NCBI RefSeq assembly: GCF_001586215.1
Contig: NZ_CP014634.1
Location: 124,001-188,000, forward strand
Source of the DNA: Corynebacterium simulans
Lineage (GTDB): Bacteria > Actinomycetota > Actinomycetes > Mycobacteriales > Mycobacteriaceae
DNA: 64,000 bases
Direction: 5' to 3'
Part shown: positions 53,537-62,324 of the stretch, piece after piece
How the letters are laid out: each line of letters starts with the position of its first letter
Position numbering within the stretch: position 1 is the first letter of the stretch
The notes under the pieces: generated by a model
Told to the model about the DNA's origin: nothing
The model's database searches: none
The model's input: the letters and a program-made list of their open reading frames with translations, nothing else
Translations under genes and position numbers: made by a program

Positions 53537-54886
53537 TTACTTGCCTTCAGCTTCGTCTGCGGCCAGTTCGTAGGTCACGGTGCCGCGCAGAATAGTGTGG
53601 GTGACGCGTGCGCTGAACTCCTCGCCCTCATAAGGGTTATTCTCAGACTTCGAAGCCAGCGTGGTGGAATCGGAGACCCACTTGTGCTCGGGGTTCACGA
53701 TGGTGAGGTTGGCGGGCTCGCCCACTGCGATCGGACGGCCGTGGTCCGGCAGCTTGGTGATCTCTGCCGGGCGCTCCGACATCACACGGGCGACGAAGCG
53801 CCAGTCTGCGAGACCGGAGGCCACGAAAATCTTGGCGATAATCGCCAGCGAGGACTCAAGGCCCAGCATGCCTGGCTTCGCGTTTTCGAACTCAACGCAC
53901 TTGTCTTCGGAACCATGCGGTGCGTGGTCGGTTGCCACGACGTCGATGATGCCGTCGAGCAGCGCCTGGCGCAGAACCAAGGTGTCGCGCTCCTCGCGCA
54001 GCGGCGGATTCACGCGAAAGACGCCGTCATAGCTCACCAGTTTTTCATCAGTAAGCAGCAGGTGATGCGGGGTAACCTCCGCAGTCAGTGGAATATCCTG
54101 GCCCTTTGCCCACTTCAGCAGCTCGACGGTGCCCTCGGTGGATGCATGGCAGATGTGCATGCGATTGCCGTAGTCACGCGCCAGCAGTGCATCGCGGGCG
54201 ACGATGGACTCTTCCGCCACGCGCGGCCAGCCGCGCAGGCCCAGCTTGGCTGCCGTCTCCCCCTCGTGGGCAGATGCGCCCTCGGTCATGCGGTGGTCTT
54301 CCGCGTGCTGCGCGAGCAAGACGTCCAAGCCCTTGGCGTATTCGAGCGCGCGGCGCATCAACTGCGGGTCCTGCACGCACTTGCCATCATCGGAGAACAT
54401 GCGCACTTTCGCGTCCGAGCGCGCCATCATGCCGAACTCGGTGAGGGTCTTACCCTCCAGACCCTTGGTAATAGAACCCACCGGGTGAACGTCGCACAGG
54501 CCGAGCGCCTGTGCCTTAGCCCAAACGGACTCCGCGATAATCGGCTGATCGGTCACCGGGTTGGTGTTGGCCATGGTAAATACGGCGGTAAAGCCGCCCT
54601 TGGCAGCAGCGCGGGAACCGGTTTCGATGGTCTCAGTGTCCTCGCGGCCTGGCTCGCGCAAGTGCACGTGCATATCGACCAAGCCCGGCAGCAGCACGTT
54701 GCCTTCGGCGTCGATTGCCTCATCGAACTGCGCGCTTGACTCAAGGTCAGCGCCCATATCCGCAATGACACCGTCGGCGATGAGCACCTGCACTGGCTCT
54801 CCCTCGCCGTAGGGGCGCACGTTCTTAATCAGCAATCGCTTTTCCGCAGCGGCAGAAAGACGGCCGGTTTCTGGATAGTTAGTCAT
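53537..54886 (-). CDS. pyrC: Dihydroorotase (class I)
   Basis: A 449-residue metal-dependent amidohydrolase that closes carbamoyl-aspartate to dihydroorotate. Metal ligands are in [10 protein letters not shown] (about 72-81) and the late [12 protein letters not shown] motif (about 316-327), with single histidines in GSITKG..., ICHASTEG and [11 protein letters not shown] in between. The length is that of the type I (PyrC/AllB-like) enzymes. Located between pyrB and carA. Confidence 0.96.
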   Translation of the reverse strand: MTNYPETGRLSAAAEKRLLIKNVRPYGEGEPVQVLIADGVIADMGADLESSAQFDEAIDAEGNVLLPGLVDMHVHLREPGREDTETIETGSRAAAKGGFTAVFTMANTNPVTDQPIIAESVWAKAQALGLCDVHPVGSITKGLEGKTLTEFGMMARSDAKVRMFSDDGKCVQDPQLMRRALEYAKGLDVLLAQHAEDHRMTEGASAHEGETAAKLGLRGWPRVAEESIVARDALLARDYGNRMHICHASTEGTVELLKWAKGQDIPLTAEVTPHHLLLTDEKLVSYDGVFRVNPPLREERDTLVLRQALLDGIIDVVATDHAPHGSEDKCVEFENAKPGMLGLESSLAIIAKIFVASGLADWRFVARVMSERPAEITKLPDHGRPIAVGEPANLTIVNPEHKWVSDSTTLASKSENNPYEGEEFSARVTHTILRGTVTYELAADEAEGK

Positions 54887-54925
54887 GGTCTCTTACTCTC
54901 TTCCCTTTTCTTGATTCCGGCTGAA

Positions 54926-55879
54926 TTAGATTCCGGCGTGTTCTCCGTTGGTCAACAGCGTGAACAGCACCGCCATGCGGGCGTATACGCCGTTGTTTAC
55001 CTGCTGCAAGACTGCCGCCTTGTCGTAGTCAGCAACGGCATAGTTGATTTCCATACCGCGCAGCATTGGGCCCGGGTGCATTACGATTGCGTCCTTCTTC
55101 ATGGCTGCGGCGCGCGCCTTGGACAGGCCATAAAGGTTCGCGTACTCGCGGTGCGATGGGAAGAAGCCGCCGTTCATGCGTTCTGCCTGAACGCGCAGCA
55201 TCATGACGATGTCTGCGTCGGCCAGCTCGGAATCAAAGTCATAGGAGACCTTGACCGGCCAGGTATCGACGCCGAATGGGAGAAGAGTAGGCGGAGCCAC
55301 AAGGGTGACTTCCGCACCGAGGGTGTTAAGAAGGTCAACGTTCGAGCGAACCACGCGGGAGTGCAGGCAGTCACCCACAATCTTGACCTTGAGCCCGGAG
55401 AAGTTGCCGCCCTTGATGCCAAGTCGCTGGCGCATGGTCACGGCGTCGAGAAGCGCCTGCGTTGGGTGCTGATGTGCACCATCGCCGGCGTTAATAACGG
55501 AAGGGCCATCGCCGTTAGGCGCTACCCAACCCGCCAACTGCTGCGGCGCGCCAGACGATGCATGGCGAATAATGATAGCATCCGCACCGACAGCGCTAAG
55601 CGTGAGGCCGGTGTCCCTCAAGGACTCGCCCTTTTTCACTGACGACGTCGAGGTCGACAGGTTGATGACGTCTGCGGACATCCACTTACCCGCCGTCTCA
55701 AAAGAGGAGCGGGTACGAGTGGAGTTTTCATAGAACAGTGTAAAGACGGTACGTCCGCGAAGGGTCGGAAGCTTCTTCACTTCCCGGCCTTCAAGCGCTT
55801 CGTGGAAACGGTCTGCCTCATCGAGCAGACCAACGATTTCGTCTTTGTTGAGATCAGCAATGGAAAGTAGGTGCTTCAT
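54926..55879 (-). CDS. pyrB: Aspartate carbamoyltransferase catalytic subunit
   Basis: A 317-residue enzyme that condenses carbamoyl phosphate with aspartate. The carbamoyl-phosphate site is [12 protein letters not shown] (about 51-62), followed by [14 protein letters not shown] (about 130-143) and [15 protein letters not shown]. No regulatory subunit gene is nearby, as expected in actinobacteria. It abuts pyrR (one base between stop and start), so translation is coupled. Confidence 0.97.
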   Translation of the reverse strand: MKHLLSIADLNKDEIVGLLDEADRFHEALEGREVKKLPTLRGRTVFTLFYENSTRTRSSFETAGKWMSADVINLSTSTSSVKKGESLRDTGLTLSAVGADAIIIRHASSGAPQQLAGWVAPNGDGPSVINAGDGAHQHPTQALLDAVTMRQRLGIKGGNFSGLKVKIVGDCLHSRVVRSNVDLLNTLGAEVTLVAPPTLLPFGVDTWPVKVSYDFDSELADADIVMMLRVQAERMNGGFFPSHREYANLYGLSKARAAAMKKDAIVMHPGPMLRGMEINYAVADYDKAAVLQQVNNGVYARMAVLFTLLTNGEHAGI

Positions 55880-55880
55880 T

Positions 55881-56459
55881 TTAAGCCTCCGCGGTCTTGC
55901 GGGTCAGGACTACCGCGTCCCGGCCATCAATTTCGGCGTTGTAGACGATGACATCTTCGTCGCGTGCCGTTGGAATGTTTTTGCCGACGTAGTCTGCGCG
56001 AATCGGCAGCTGGCGATGGCCGCGGTCCACGAGGACTGCGAGCTGAATGATTTCCGGACGGCCAACGTCGGCCAGCGCATCAAGTGCAGCGCGAATGGAG
56101 CGACCGGAATATAGGACGTCATCGACCAGGATGACGGTCGCGCCGTTGATACCACCGTTCGGAATTTTGGTGGGCTGCAATGCGCGGTGCGGCTTGTTGT
56201 GGAGATCGTCGCGATAGAGCGTGATGTCTAGGGATCCCCATAGGATTTCTACGCCGGAAAATTCCGCAATTTTTTGTGCAAGACGCTGAGCCAATGGCAC
56301 GCCACCAGAGGGAATGCCAAGGAGTACGACCCGAGTTGCGTTCTCAGAGTCGAGCGCCGTCTTTTCAATGATCTGGTGCGCGATGCGTGCGACAGTGCGC
56401 GCGACGTCATCAGAGCTCAACAGCTCGTTAGACTCCGCGTTGGTGTCAATTCCACTCAT
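55881..56459 (-). CDS. pyrR: PyrR, pyr operon regulator / uracil phosphoribosyltransferase
   Basis: A 192-residue phosphoribosyltransferase-fold protein. The PRPP motif is [20 protein letters not shown] (about 108-127). With UMP or UTP bound it represses pyr mRNA, and it also has some uracil PRTase activity. First gene of the operon. The leader just upstream has a short hairpin with CTGTGAGG in the loop directly before the AAGGAGG site, as expected for translational repression in actinobacteria. Confidence 0.95.
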   Translation of the reverse strand: MSGIDTNAESNELLSSDDVARTVARIAHQIIEKTALDSENATRVVLLGIPSGGVPLAQRLAQKIAEFSGVEILWGSLDITLYRDDLHNKPHRALQPTKIPNGGINGATVILVDDVLYSGRSIRAALDALADVGRPEIIQLAVLVDRGHRQLPIRADYVGKNIPTARDEDVIVYNAEIDGRDAVVLTRKTAEA

Positions 56460-56473
56460 CGTGACCTCCTTCC

Positions 56474-56489
56474 CCGCCTCACAGTGCGG
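56474..56489 (-). promoter_or_regulatory. Candidate PyrR-binding loop at the pyrR ribosome site
   Basis: On the minus strand CCGC-ACTGTGAG-GCGG forms a short stem-loop ending three bases before AAGGAGG. The loop contains CNGNGAGG (CTGTGAGG), the core of known PyrR-binding loops. Binding should hide the ribosome site. Confidence 0.6.
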
Positions 56490-56529
56490 TCTTTAAAGGA
56501 TGCCGGTAAATGGGAATGAAGTAACTTTG

Positions 56530-56581
56530 CGCCCACCGTGGGCGGAAAATTGCCTCAAGCGTCCGAGCAACGTGGTTGCTC
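56530..56581 (-). promoter_or_regulatory. Two leader hairpins upstream of pyrR
   Basis: GAGCAAC-CAC-GTTGCTC (56565-56581) and CGCCCAC-G-GTGGGCG (56530-56544) are perfect 7-bp stems on the pyrR leader. Neither has a T-run. They may shape or protect the leader. Confidence 0.5.
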
Positions 56582-56596
56582 ACATGGACAACGATG

Positions 56597-56602
56597 ATTT
56601 TA
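56597..56602 (-). promoter_or_regulatory. Candidate -10 box of the pyr operon
   Basis: TAAAAT on the minus strand, 137 bases upstream of the pyrR start, would place the leader hairpins inside the mRNA. The -35 box is not clear. Confidence 0.4.
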
Positions 56603-56730
56603 GCATCAACCTATAGTTCCTCGAAGTCGTTTCATTCAGCTACTACCCCCACAAGTAGCAACGATCTCAATTTCGCCGACCTTTTCACGTATCGCGGCGG
56701 TCAGCGCAGCCTACCCAACCCCGCTCGCAG

Positions 56731-56746
56731 GTGTGAGCCTGCACAC
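56731..56746. promoter_or_regulatory. GTGTG-N6-CACAC palindrome, possible GlxR-like site
   Basis: GTGTGAGCCTGCACAC has the spacing of CRP-family sites but deviates from the GlxR consensus TGTGA-N6-TCACA. It lies about 180 bases upstream of the SDR gene. Confidence 0.25.
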
Positions 56747-56928
56747 TAGTTCCGGTTGAACTGCGGCGCTTCTCGCCCAATTGTTAATGTTTAGGGAATA
56801 AAAAGTATTTGGGCTCCCCATGAGTCCGCCGTACTGGCACCTAAATCCGCTGAATTCTTGTCCCGTACAGTCGGCATCAATATCCTGCGCGATCGGCATA
56901 GATATAAGGAGAGGAAGACCAAAACCAC

Positions 56929-58350
56929 GTGAGCTTTTCGGCCAAACACGAAGTTCCAGCCCCACGCGAGCAGGTATGGCAATGGCATACCCGTCGCGGC
57001 GCACTAGCGCGCCTTACTCCTCCTTTTACTTTCATGACCCCGTTAAAGCAGACAGAATCCTTGGCTGATGGCACCTCGATCCTGGGCCTGCCGGGCGGCC
57101 TCAAGTGGGTTGCCCGCCACGACCTTTCACGCTTCCAAACCAACGTCAGCTTCAGCGACGTTTGCCTCAACGCTCCCATGCGCTCCTGGGCCACATGGCG
57201 CCATCACCATCTCTTTGCCGATGCCACTACCGGTTCCGATAACGATGCTGGCGCTACCCAAATCACCGACACCGTCGACACCCGCATTCCGTCATGGGCT
57301 GTTAACTCCGTCTTCGCCTATCGCCAACACCAGCTCATCGAGGACTTCCAGTTTTTGAACCGTCTGCGCGACCTTGACACCCACGCCACGGCACCGGCTG
57401 TCGACCCTTCGGGCACCGTTCGCCCGTTGGTTTTCGCCATCAGTGGTTCCCGCGGTGGCGTGGGTCGAAAGCTCACCGCGCAGCTGACTACCGCAGGACA
57501 TCAAGTTATCCAGCTTGTGCGCAATAGCCCCAAACCGGGCCAGCGTCAATGGCGCCCGAACCTGCCGGCGCCGGATCTCTTGGAGGGCGTCGACGTCCTT
57601 ATCCATCTAGCCGGCGAACCAATCTTCGGCCGCTTCAACGCCGCCCACAAGGCAGACATACGGGAGTCCCGCGTGAACCCGACACAGCTACTGGCTGAGG
57701 TTGCCACCGCAACGCCTGAGCTCAAGGCAATGGTCTGTGCATCGGCAATCGGCATCTATGGCGCCGACCGGGGCGATACCGAGCTGACTGAAGAGTCCAG
57801 CCGCGGTGACGGCTTCCTGGCTGACGTGGTCAGCGATTGGGAGGCCGCCTGCACACCTGCCCGCGAGGCCGGAAAGCGTGTGGTCAATGTTCGCACCGGA
57901 ATCGCCCTCTCCGGCAACTCCGGCTTGCTGCCGCTTTTGCGCGCGCTGTTTTCTACAGGACTCGGCGGCGCGTTTGGCAAGGGCGAATTCTGGTACAGCT
58001 GGGTCGCCATGGATGACCTGACTGATATCTACTTCCGCGCAGCAATCGATTCGCAACTTGCTGGCCCAGTCAACGCCGCCTCGCCTACCCCGGTCCTTAA
58101 CAAGGATTTTGTCCATGCGCTCGGTGAGGAGCTCAAGCGCCCAGCGGTCGTGCCCATTCCAACTTTCGGCCCGGCACTGCTCTTGGGCAAGGAGGGCGCA
58201 AGCGAGCTCGCTCTGGCTAACCAGAAGGTCATCCCGGCCCGCCTGAAGGAGCTCGGCCACACCTTCCGTTACTCCACAGTCGCAGCTGCGCTTGCACACG
58301 AGCTAGGAGGCGAGGAGTTGTGGACTCCCGCCACGCGGGCGGCCAACTAG
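56929..58350 (+). CDS. TIGR01777-family SDR epimerase fused to a SRPBCC domain
   Basis: A 473-residue fusion. Residues 1-150 look like a SRPBCC (START/cyclase-like) ligand-binding domain (KHEVPAPREQVWQWHTRRGA). Residues 166-470 are an atypical short-chain dehydrogenase (SDR39U1/YfcH type) with the nucleotide loop GSRGGVGRKL at 173-182 and later ASAIGIYG and GIALSGNSGLLPLL. GTG start with AAGGAGAGG 13-20 bases upstream. The family is annotated as epimerase or cell-division inhibitor, but no reaction is proven. It is followed by four YbjN-like genes on the same strand. Confidence 0.85.
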   Translation: MSFSAKHEVPAPREQVWQWHTRRGALARLTPPFTFMTPLKQTESLADGTSILGLPGGLKWVARHDLSRFQTNVSFSDVCLNAPMRSWATWRHHHLFADATTGSDNDAGATQITDTVDTRIPSWAVNSVFAYRQHQLIEDFQFLNRLRDLDTHATAPAVDPSGTVRPLVFAISGSRGGVGRKLTAQLTTAGHQVIQLVRNSPKPGQRQWRPNLPAPDLLEGVDVLIHLAGEPIFGRFNAAHKADIRESRVNPTQLLAEVATATPELKAMVCASAIGIYGADRGDTELTEESSRGDGFLADVVSDWEAACTPAREAGKRVVNVRTGIALSGNSGLLPLLRALFSTGLGGAFGKGEFWYSWVAMDDLTDIYFRAAIDSQLAGPVNAASPTPVLNKDFVHALGEELKRPAVVPIPTFGPALLLGKEGASELALANQKVIPARLKELGHTFRYSTVAAALAHELGGEELWTPATRAAN

Positions 58351-58430
58351 CAGGCACGCATCCCGGCTCCGGTAGCCTTGATCAAGATTCCGATTTATTC
58401 ACCATGTAAGCAACGTGAGGATTGTTTTCA

Positions 58431-58934
58431 GTGACTGATCAAGCCGATGGTCAACCAACCATCTTGCCCGATACCCCTATCGAGCCAGTGACGCTCGAGC
58501 GCATTGCGGAAATCTTCGACTCTGAGAAGTTGGAGTACCGCATCGAAGAACAGCCAGTTTCTGAAGAAAAGACCGTCAAGATGCTGCGCACTGGTTTCTC
58601 GAACGCAGCCATCGCATTCCAGCTGCGCGAGAACGCCATCACCGCCGATTCCGTGTGGCGCGGCACCATTCCGGCATCTGAGGGCCCGAACCTTCTGATG
58701 CACATTAACCAGTGGAATCAGAACCATTTTGCGCCGACCTTCCGATTCTTCGAAGGTCCGGAAAACACCCTGGCTGTCTCCGGCGTGCGCGAGCTGGACA
58801 CCGCCCACGGCGCTTCCCGCAACCAGCTGGGCGCTTTCGTTATGTCCACCTTGGACGCCATCCTGCAGTCCTTCGCATGGATTGAGCAGCAGTACCCGCA
58901 ACTCGTCACCTGGGAGGAACACGAAAATGACTAA
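58431..58934 (+). CDS. YbjN-domain protein 1 (sub-type A)
   Basis: A 167-residue soluble protein with a YbjN-like fold (type III secretion chaperone-like). It has a start helix VTLERIAEIFDSEKLEYRI, then a beta-sheet part, WRGTIPASEGPNLLMHINQW, and the end motif GASRNQLGAFVMSTLDAIL. It shares the W.G.(I/L)PAS, APT and S.NQLG.FV.S..D blocks with the third gene of the row. GTG start at 58431 is chosen over TTG 9 bases upstream. It overlaps the next gene by 8 bases. Function unknown. Confidence 0.8.
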   Translation: MTDQADGQPTILPDTPIEPVTLERIAEIFDSEKLEYRIEEQPVSEEKTVKMLRTGFSNAAIAFQLRENAITADSVWRGTIPASEGPNLLMHINQWNQNHFAPTFRFFEGPENTLAVSGVRELDTAHGASRNQLGAFVMSTLDAILQSFAWIEQQYPQLVTWEEHEND

Positions 58935-59415
58935 TCAAGCTTATGCTCAGCCGCAGGTCACGCTCGACCGCATCATTAGCGCAATGCAGACCTTCGACAT
59001 CGAGTTGACCAAGGTCGAAGGCCGCGACGATGCCGCTACCGCTAACTTGAACGGCCTGCCTTGCCTGTTCGCAGTTCTGGATTCCGTCGCCATCGTGCGC
59101 TGCGATGTGCCAACCGACGCCGTCTACACCCAGGCCGATGCTGGCCTGTTCCTAGCCGCGAACCAGATCAACTCCGTCGCCTTCGGCGCACGTGCCGTTA
59201 TCTCCGAGCACGAGAACCTGCTTGTCGTACGTACCGAGCGCGATATTCCTTGCGCCGCTGGCCTCTCCGATGATCAGTTGACCGCTGCTTTAAAGGGCGC
59301 AGTCGACGGTGTCATTGGTGCCCAAGACGCAATGGTTGCCTCCGCAGAGGAGATGGCCAAGCTCGGTTCCGAAACCGCAGCCCAGGCCGGCGAGGCCAGC
59401 CCCGCCAGCGAATAG
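58927..59415 (+). CDS. YbjN-domain protein 2 (sub-type B)
   Basis: A 162-residue soluble protein. It begins QVTLDRIISAMQTFDIELTK, the usual YbjN start, and ends with GLSDDQLTAALKGAVDGVIG then AQDAMVASAEEMA. The latter block is shared with the fourth gene of the row (G..D.QL..AL..AV...AQDA). The C-terminal 17 residues are Ala/Glu/Ser rich and probably disordered. ATG at 58927 overlaps the upstream gene, so translation is likely coupled. No catalytic residue pattern is visible. Confidence 0.8.
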   Translation: MTNQAYAQPQVTLDRIISAMQTFDIELTKVEGRDDAATANLNGLPCLFAVLDSVAIVRCDVPTDAVYTQADAGLFLAANQINSVAFGARAVISEHENLLVVRTERDIPCAAGLSDDQLTAALKGAVDGVIGAQDAMVASAEEMAKLGSETAAQAGEASPASE

Positions 59416-59457
59416 CGCTCCTTTAACTCCGCGAAACACCTCTAGAAAGCGTGCGTT

Positions 59458-59997
59458 GTGACCAACCAGTCCATCTCTGAAGTCAACATTCACCGGCTCG
59501 CAGAGCTCTTCGAGCAGCTCGAGGCCGATTACGTCCTACTCGACAAAATCGAAGACCCCGCCCGGGAGGACGCTGCCGCTGACGGCGGCGAAGGCTTGGT
59601 ACTGCAGACTGGTTTGCCACACATCACCATCCACTTCGACATCGAGGATGACACCTTAAGTGCCTTCGCGGTGTGGGAAGGTCGCCTCCCGGCAAGCGCG
59701 GAAGACAAGGTTGGCGCATTCATTGCGGAATTCAATTGGAACATGTCCGCGCCGACCTTAAGTTATGACTTCCGTCCGAAAGGCACTGGCGCGGGCGCCA
59801 AGCAGGAGGAAGAAGAAATTGCCATCTGCGCCAACCGCGCGATGGGCGTAGGCATCGGCCTTAGCTCTAACCAGCTAGGCAGCTTCGTCTTGAGCGCCTT
59901 CGATAGCTTCGGCATGGCTTTCGACGCCGTTGCCGAAGCCTTCCCGCAGGCAGCTAAGTGGAACGATAAGGCAGCAAACAAGAAAGGTCGCAGCTAA
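59458..59997 (+). CDS. YbjN-domain protein 3 (sub-type A)
   Basis: A 179-residue protein, close to the first gene of the row: VNIHRLAELFEQLEADYVLL at the start, WEGRLPASAEDKVGAFIAEF and APTLSYDF in the middle, and SSNQLGSFVLSAFDSFGMAF near the end. Two charged insertions set it apart: EDPAREDAAADGGEG (about 32-46) and a K/E-rich stretch KQEEEE (about 115-120). GTG start 42 bases after gene 2, and the stop lies two bases before gene 4. Confidence 0.8.
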   Translation: MTNQSISEVNIHRLAELFEQLEADYVLLDKIEDPAREDAAADGGEGLVLQTGLPHITIHFDIEDDTLSAFAVWEGRLPASAEDKVGAFIAEFNWNMSAPTLSYDFRPKGTGAGAKQEEEEIAICANRAMGVGIGLSSNQLGSFVLSAFDSFGMAFDAVAEAFPQAAKWNDKAANKKGRS

Positions 59998-59999
59998 GA

Positions 60000-60494
60000 A
60001 TGTCTACCCCGAACGCATTTCCTTTTGACCTGTTTAGCAAGCCTGATTTTCCTGCAGTAACGCTAAAGCGCGTGCGCGAGCAACTCAGCACCCCGGAGAT
60101 GAACATGTTTCCGGAGGATAACCCGGACTTTCCGGATTCCTTGAGTGCTCACCTTAATAACTTGAAGTGGGTCATCAGCGGGGCGGAAGATTTGGTGAAG
60201 CTGGAGTGCCTCCTGCCCACCACCCTTTCCTACGAGGATGTCTCCCCCGTCTTCCACGTCATCGCCAACGAGCACAACGCTTCTGCTTTCGACGGCCGCG
60301 CTCTCGTGGGCCGGAGCGAAGAAGACACCGTGGAACTGCGTGGCGACGCCACCTTCGTCACCACCGCGGGCATGAACGACGAGCAGCTTTTCCACGCGTT
60401 GAACCTCGCGGTCATCGCCGCCCAAGACGCGCTTCTTAGCACCCTGGACCGCTTCAACGAGTTCGCTCACGCGGTCCAGGAATCAGAAAGCTAA
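60000..60494 (+). CDS. YbjN-domain protein 4 (sub-type B)
   Basis: A 164-residue protein, related to the second gene of the row. It starts with AVTLKRVREQLSTPEMNM and ends with GMNDEQLFHALNLAVIAAQD then ALLSTLDRFNEFAH. The middle part (SLSAHLNNLKWVISGAEDLV to RGDATFVTT) fits a YbjN-like sheet, although it is more diverged. ATG at 60000, next to the stop of gene 3, so translation is coupled. The convergent TauE/SafE gene ends 27 bases past its stop. Confidence 0.78.
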   Translation: MSTPNAFPFDLFSKPDFPAVTLKRVREQLSTPEMNMFPEDNPDFPDSLSAHLNNLKWVISGAEDLVKLECLLPTTLSYEDVSPVFHVIANEHNASAFDGRALVGRSEEDTVELRGDATFVTTAGMNDEQLFHALNLAVIAAQDALLSTLDRFNEFAHAVQESES

Positions 60495-60521
60495 GGGAGG
60501 CTGAGGGACCTCCGTCCCCGT

Positions 60522-61265
60522 TTAGAGACTAATCAGGCCACGAATCAAAGCGCTGACTGCGCCCAGGGAAGCCACGGTCAAAGAAAGAATGCGTGCCTTC
60601 TCGCGCGGCACGTGGCGCGCAATACGAGTGCCCGTGGCGATGCCGAGGAACATGCCAATGACGCCGGCGGGCCAAATTAGCCACGTCACATCACCGAATC
60701 CGCCCGCACCCACGGCCAACTTGGTGCTCACTGAGAATAGACCGCCCACGATAAAACAAGGCTGCAACGTAGCGGCGTAGACCGCCTGCGGCCAGCGCGC
60801 CGCCTGCGCATAAACGGTAATAACAGGGCCGGCTACACCAGCTAGCGTGTTTGTGAAACCGCCGAGCACACCCGCTGACAGGGAGGGGCCAAGGCCGTGC
60901 ATTTCCGGCACGAAGCGCTTGCCAAAGGTCACCACGCCCAGGGCGATGAGCAGGGCCGCGCCCACCAAGACCAGCAAGGCGGCCGAGTCGATATTAGCCA
61001 CCAGCAAGGCCGCCGGGATTGCGCCCAGCACCATCACCGGCGCAATACGCAAGAACTTGCCCCAGTCCACGTTGGCACGCATCGAATACGTAGTCAGCAT
61101 CGCGTTGACCACCGCCAGCACGTTGATGACCATGATGCCCTGGACTGGGCCCAGAAGCAGCGTCAAAATAGGTCCGCCGACGAGTCCAAGCCCCATGCCG
61201 GAGACTCGTTGCAGGCAAGAACCCAACGTCACGGTCAGTAGGATCGCGAGTGGGATTGCAATCAT
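60522..61265 (-). CDS. TauE/SafE family anion permease
   Basis: A 247-residue membrane protein with about eight hydrophobic segments. The fold repeats GLGLVGGPILTLLLG (about 25-39) and GGFTNTLAGVAGPVITVYAQ (about 135-154), the two family repeats. Members are thought to move sulfite, sulfoacetate or similar anions; the substrate here is unknown. ATG at 61265 overlaps the coaD stop by four bases (ATGA); an upstream extension of 29 codons lies within coaD and is rejected. Confidence 0.85.
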   Translation of the reverse strand: MIAIPLAILLTVTLGSCLQRVSGMGLGLVGGPILTLLLGPVQGIMVINVLAVVNAMLTTYSMRANVDWGKFLRIAPVMVLGAIPAALLVANIDSAALLVLVGAALLIALGVVTFGKRFVPEMHGLGPSLSAGVLGGFTNTLAGVAGPVITVYAQAARWPQAVYAATLQPCFIVGGLFSVSTKLAVGAGGFGDVTWLIWPAGVIGMFLGIATGTRIARHVPREKARILSLTVASLGAVSALIRGLISL

Positions 61266-61738
61266 TGGGCGTACTTCTCCACCACTGCGCGGCCCACGTG
61301 CGCTGGGAACATGCCCGTGACGTCCCCACCAAACTTGGCCACCTGCTTGCACAGCGAGGAGCTGATGTAGCCGTACTTTTCATCGGTGAGCAAGAAGACC
61401 GTATCGATGCCGGAAAGACGGCGGTTCATCTGCGCCATCGGCAGCTCGTATTCGTAGTCCAAGGAGGAGCGCAGCCCCTTGACCAGTGTGTCCACACCGT
61501 GTTCCGTGGTGTAGTCCACGAGCAGGCCGGACCAATAATCGACCTTGATGTGCTCGTCGAAAGTCGCACGAATAAACTGCACGCGCTCTTCCACGCTAAA
61601 TAGGCCGGAAGGCTTATCCGGGTTGCCGGTGACCAACACGGTTACTTCGTCGAACATCGCCGCCGCTCGGTTGATGATGTCCACGTGGCCCAAGGTAATG
61701 GGGTCGAAAGAACCCGGGCATACTGCTTTAGTCGGCAT
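61262..61738 (-). CDS. coaD: Phosphopantetheine adenylyltransferase
   Basis: A 158-residue enzyme of CoA synthesis that joins 4'-phosphopantetheine and ATP to dephospho-CoA. Nucleotide motifs are CPGSFDPITLGHVDII (about 6-21, with TxGH) and YGYISSSLCKQVAKFGGDV (about 121-139). ISSS is conserved, though Cys and Gln follow where Val and Glu are more common. ATG at 61738 is chosen for AAAGGAAAA just upstream. It sits between rsmD and the TauE/SafE gene. Confidence 0.95.
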   Translation of the reverse strand: MPTKAVCPGSFDPITLGHVDIINRAAAMFDEVTVLVTGNPDKPSGLFSVEERVQFIRATFDEHIKVDYWSGLLVDYTTEHGVDTLVKGLRSSLDYEYELPMAQMNRRLSGIDTVFLLTDEKYGYISSSLCKQVAKFGGDVTGMFPAHVGRAVVEKYAQ

Positions 61739-61748
61739 AGGTTTTCCT

Positions 61749-62324
61749 TTACTCCCCGCTTGCATCCGGACGGTGGTAGATGGCCATATCAAAGCGCGCT
61801 ATACCAAATGTGCGCTTCTTGAGCTTCTGGCCGGTGGGCTCAAAGCCTTCGGGCCACTGCGGTTCTGGGCTATCTACGTGACGCTCGATGACGACAATCG
61901 CTGCATCATCAAGCACGGGCTCAATGGCGTCCAGCAGGCCCTGTACATCGTTGAAAGCATAAGGTGGGTCTGCCAACACCATGTCAAAGTAACCGCGCGG
62001 TGCGGTGGCCAGGTAGGTGGAGGCCTTCATCTCGCGTACGTCCACGCGCGGGTGCTTGACGACGCCCACGTTGTGCTTGATCACCTTCACTGCCGCCGGG
62101 TTGGATTCCACCAGAACGACTTCCTCCGCGCCGCGGCTAGCTGCCTCCAGTCCCAAGGCACCAGAGCCGGCAAACAAATCCAGCACGCGGCTATCAGCAA
62201 AACCCCAGCGCACATTCAACGAAGAAAAGAGGCCCTCGCGTGCGCGGTCCGCGGTAGGGCGCGTGCCGGACTCTGGCACCTTGATGCTGCGCCCGCGGGC
62301 TTCTCCGGCGATAATTCTGGTCAT
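61749..62324 (-). CDS. rsmD: RsmD, 16S rRNA (guanine-966 N2)-methyltransferase
   Basis: A 191-residue SAM-dependent methyltransferase. It starts MTRIIAGEARGRSIKVPE, with the RPTADRAREGLFSSL segment (about 22-36), the SAM site VLDLFAGSGALGLEAASRGA (about 46-65) and the catalytic LADPPYAFND (about 116-125). The rsmD-coaD pair is conserved in most bacteria. The start overlaps the stop of the biotinyl-domain gene by four bases. Confidence 0.95.
   Translation of the reverse strand: MTRIIAGEARGRSIKVPESGTRPTADRAREGLFSSLNVRWGFADSRVLDLFAGSGALGLEAASRGAEEVVLVESNPAAVKVIKHNVGVVKHPRVDVREMKASTYLATAPRGYFDMVLADPPYAFNDVQGLLDAIEPVLDDAAIVVIERHVDSPEPQWPEGFEPTGQKLKKRTFGIARFDMAIYHRPDASGE

Larger units (their letters stand above)
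56460..56928. other. 469-bp intergenic region between pyrR and the SDR gene
   Basis: No supported gene. The pyrR side holds the pyr leader (hairpins at 56474-56489, 56530-56544 and 56565-56581) and a possible -10 at 56597-56602. In the middle is a GTGTG-N6-CACAC palindrome at 56731-56746. On the plus side a TAGATA box (56899-56904) overlaps the AAGGAGAGG ribosome site of the next gene, and TTGTTA at 56781-56786 may be a -35 box. The rest shows nothing I recognise. Confidence 0.6.

Noticed and set aside
53597..54739. A 380-codon plus-strand frame opposite pyrC
   Set aside because: Antisense shadow of dihydroorotase without any domain signal.
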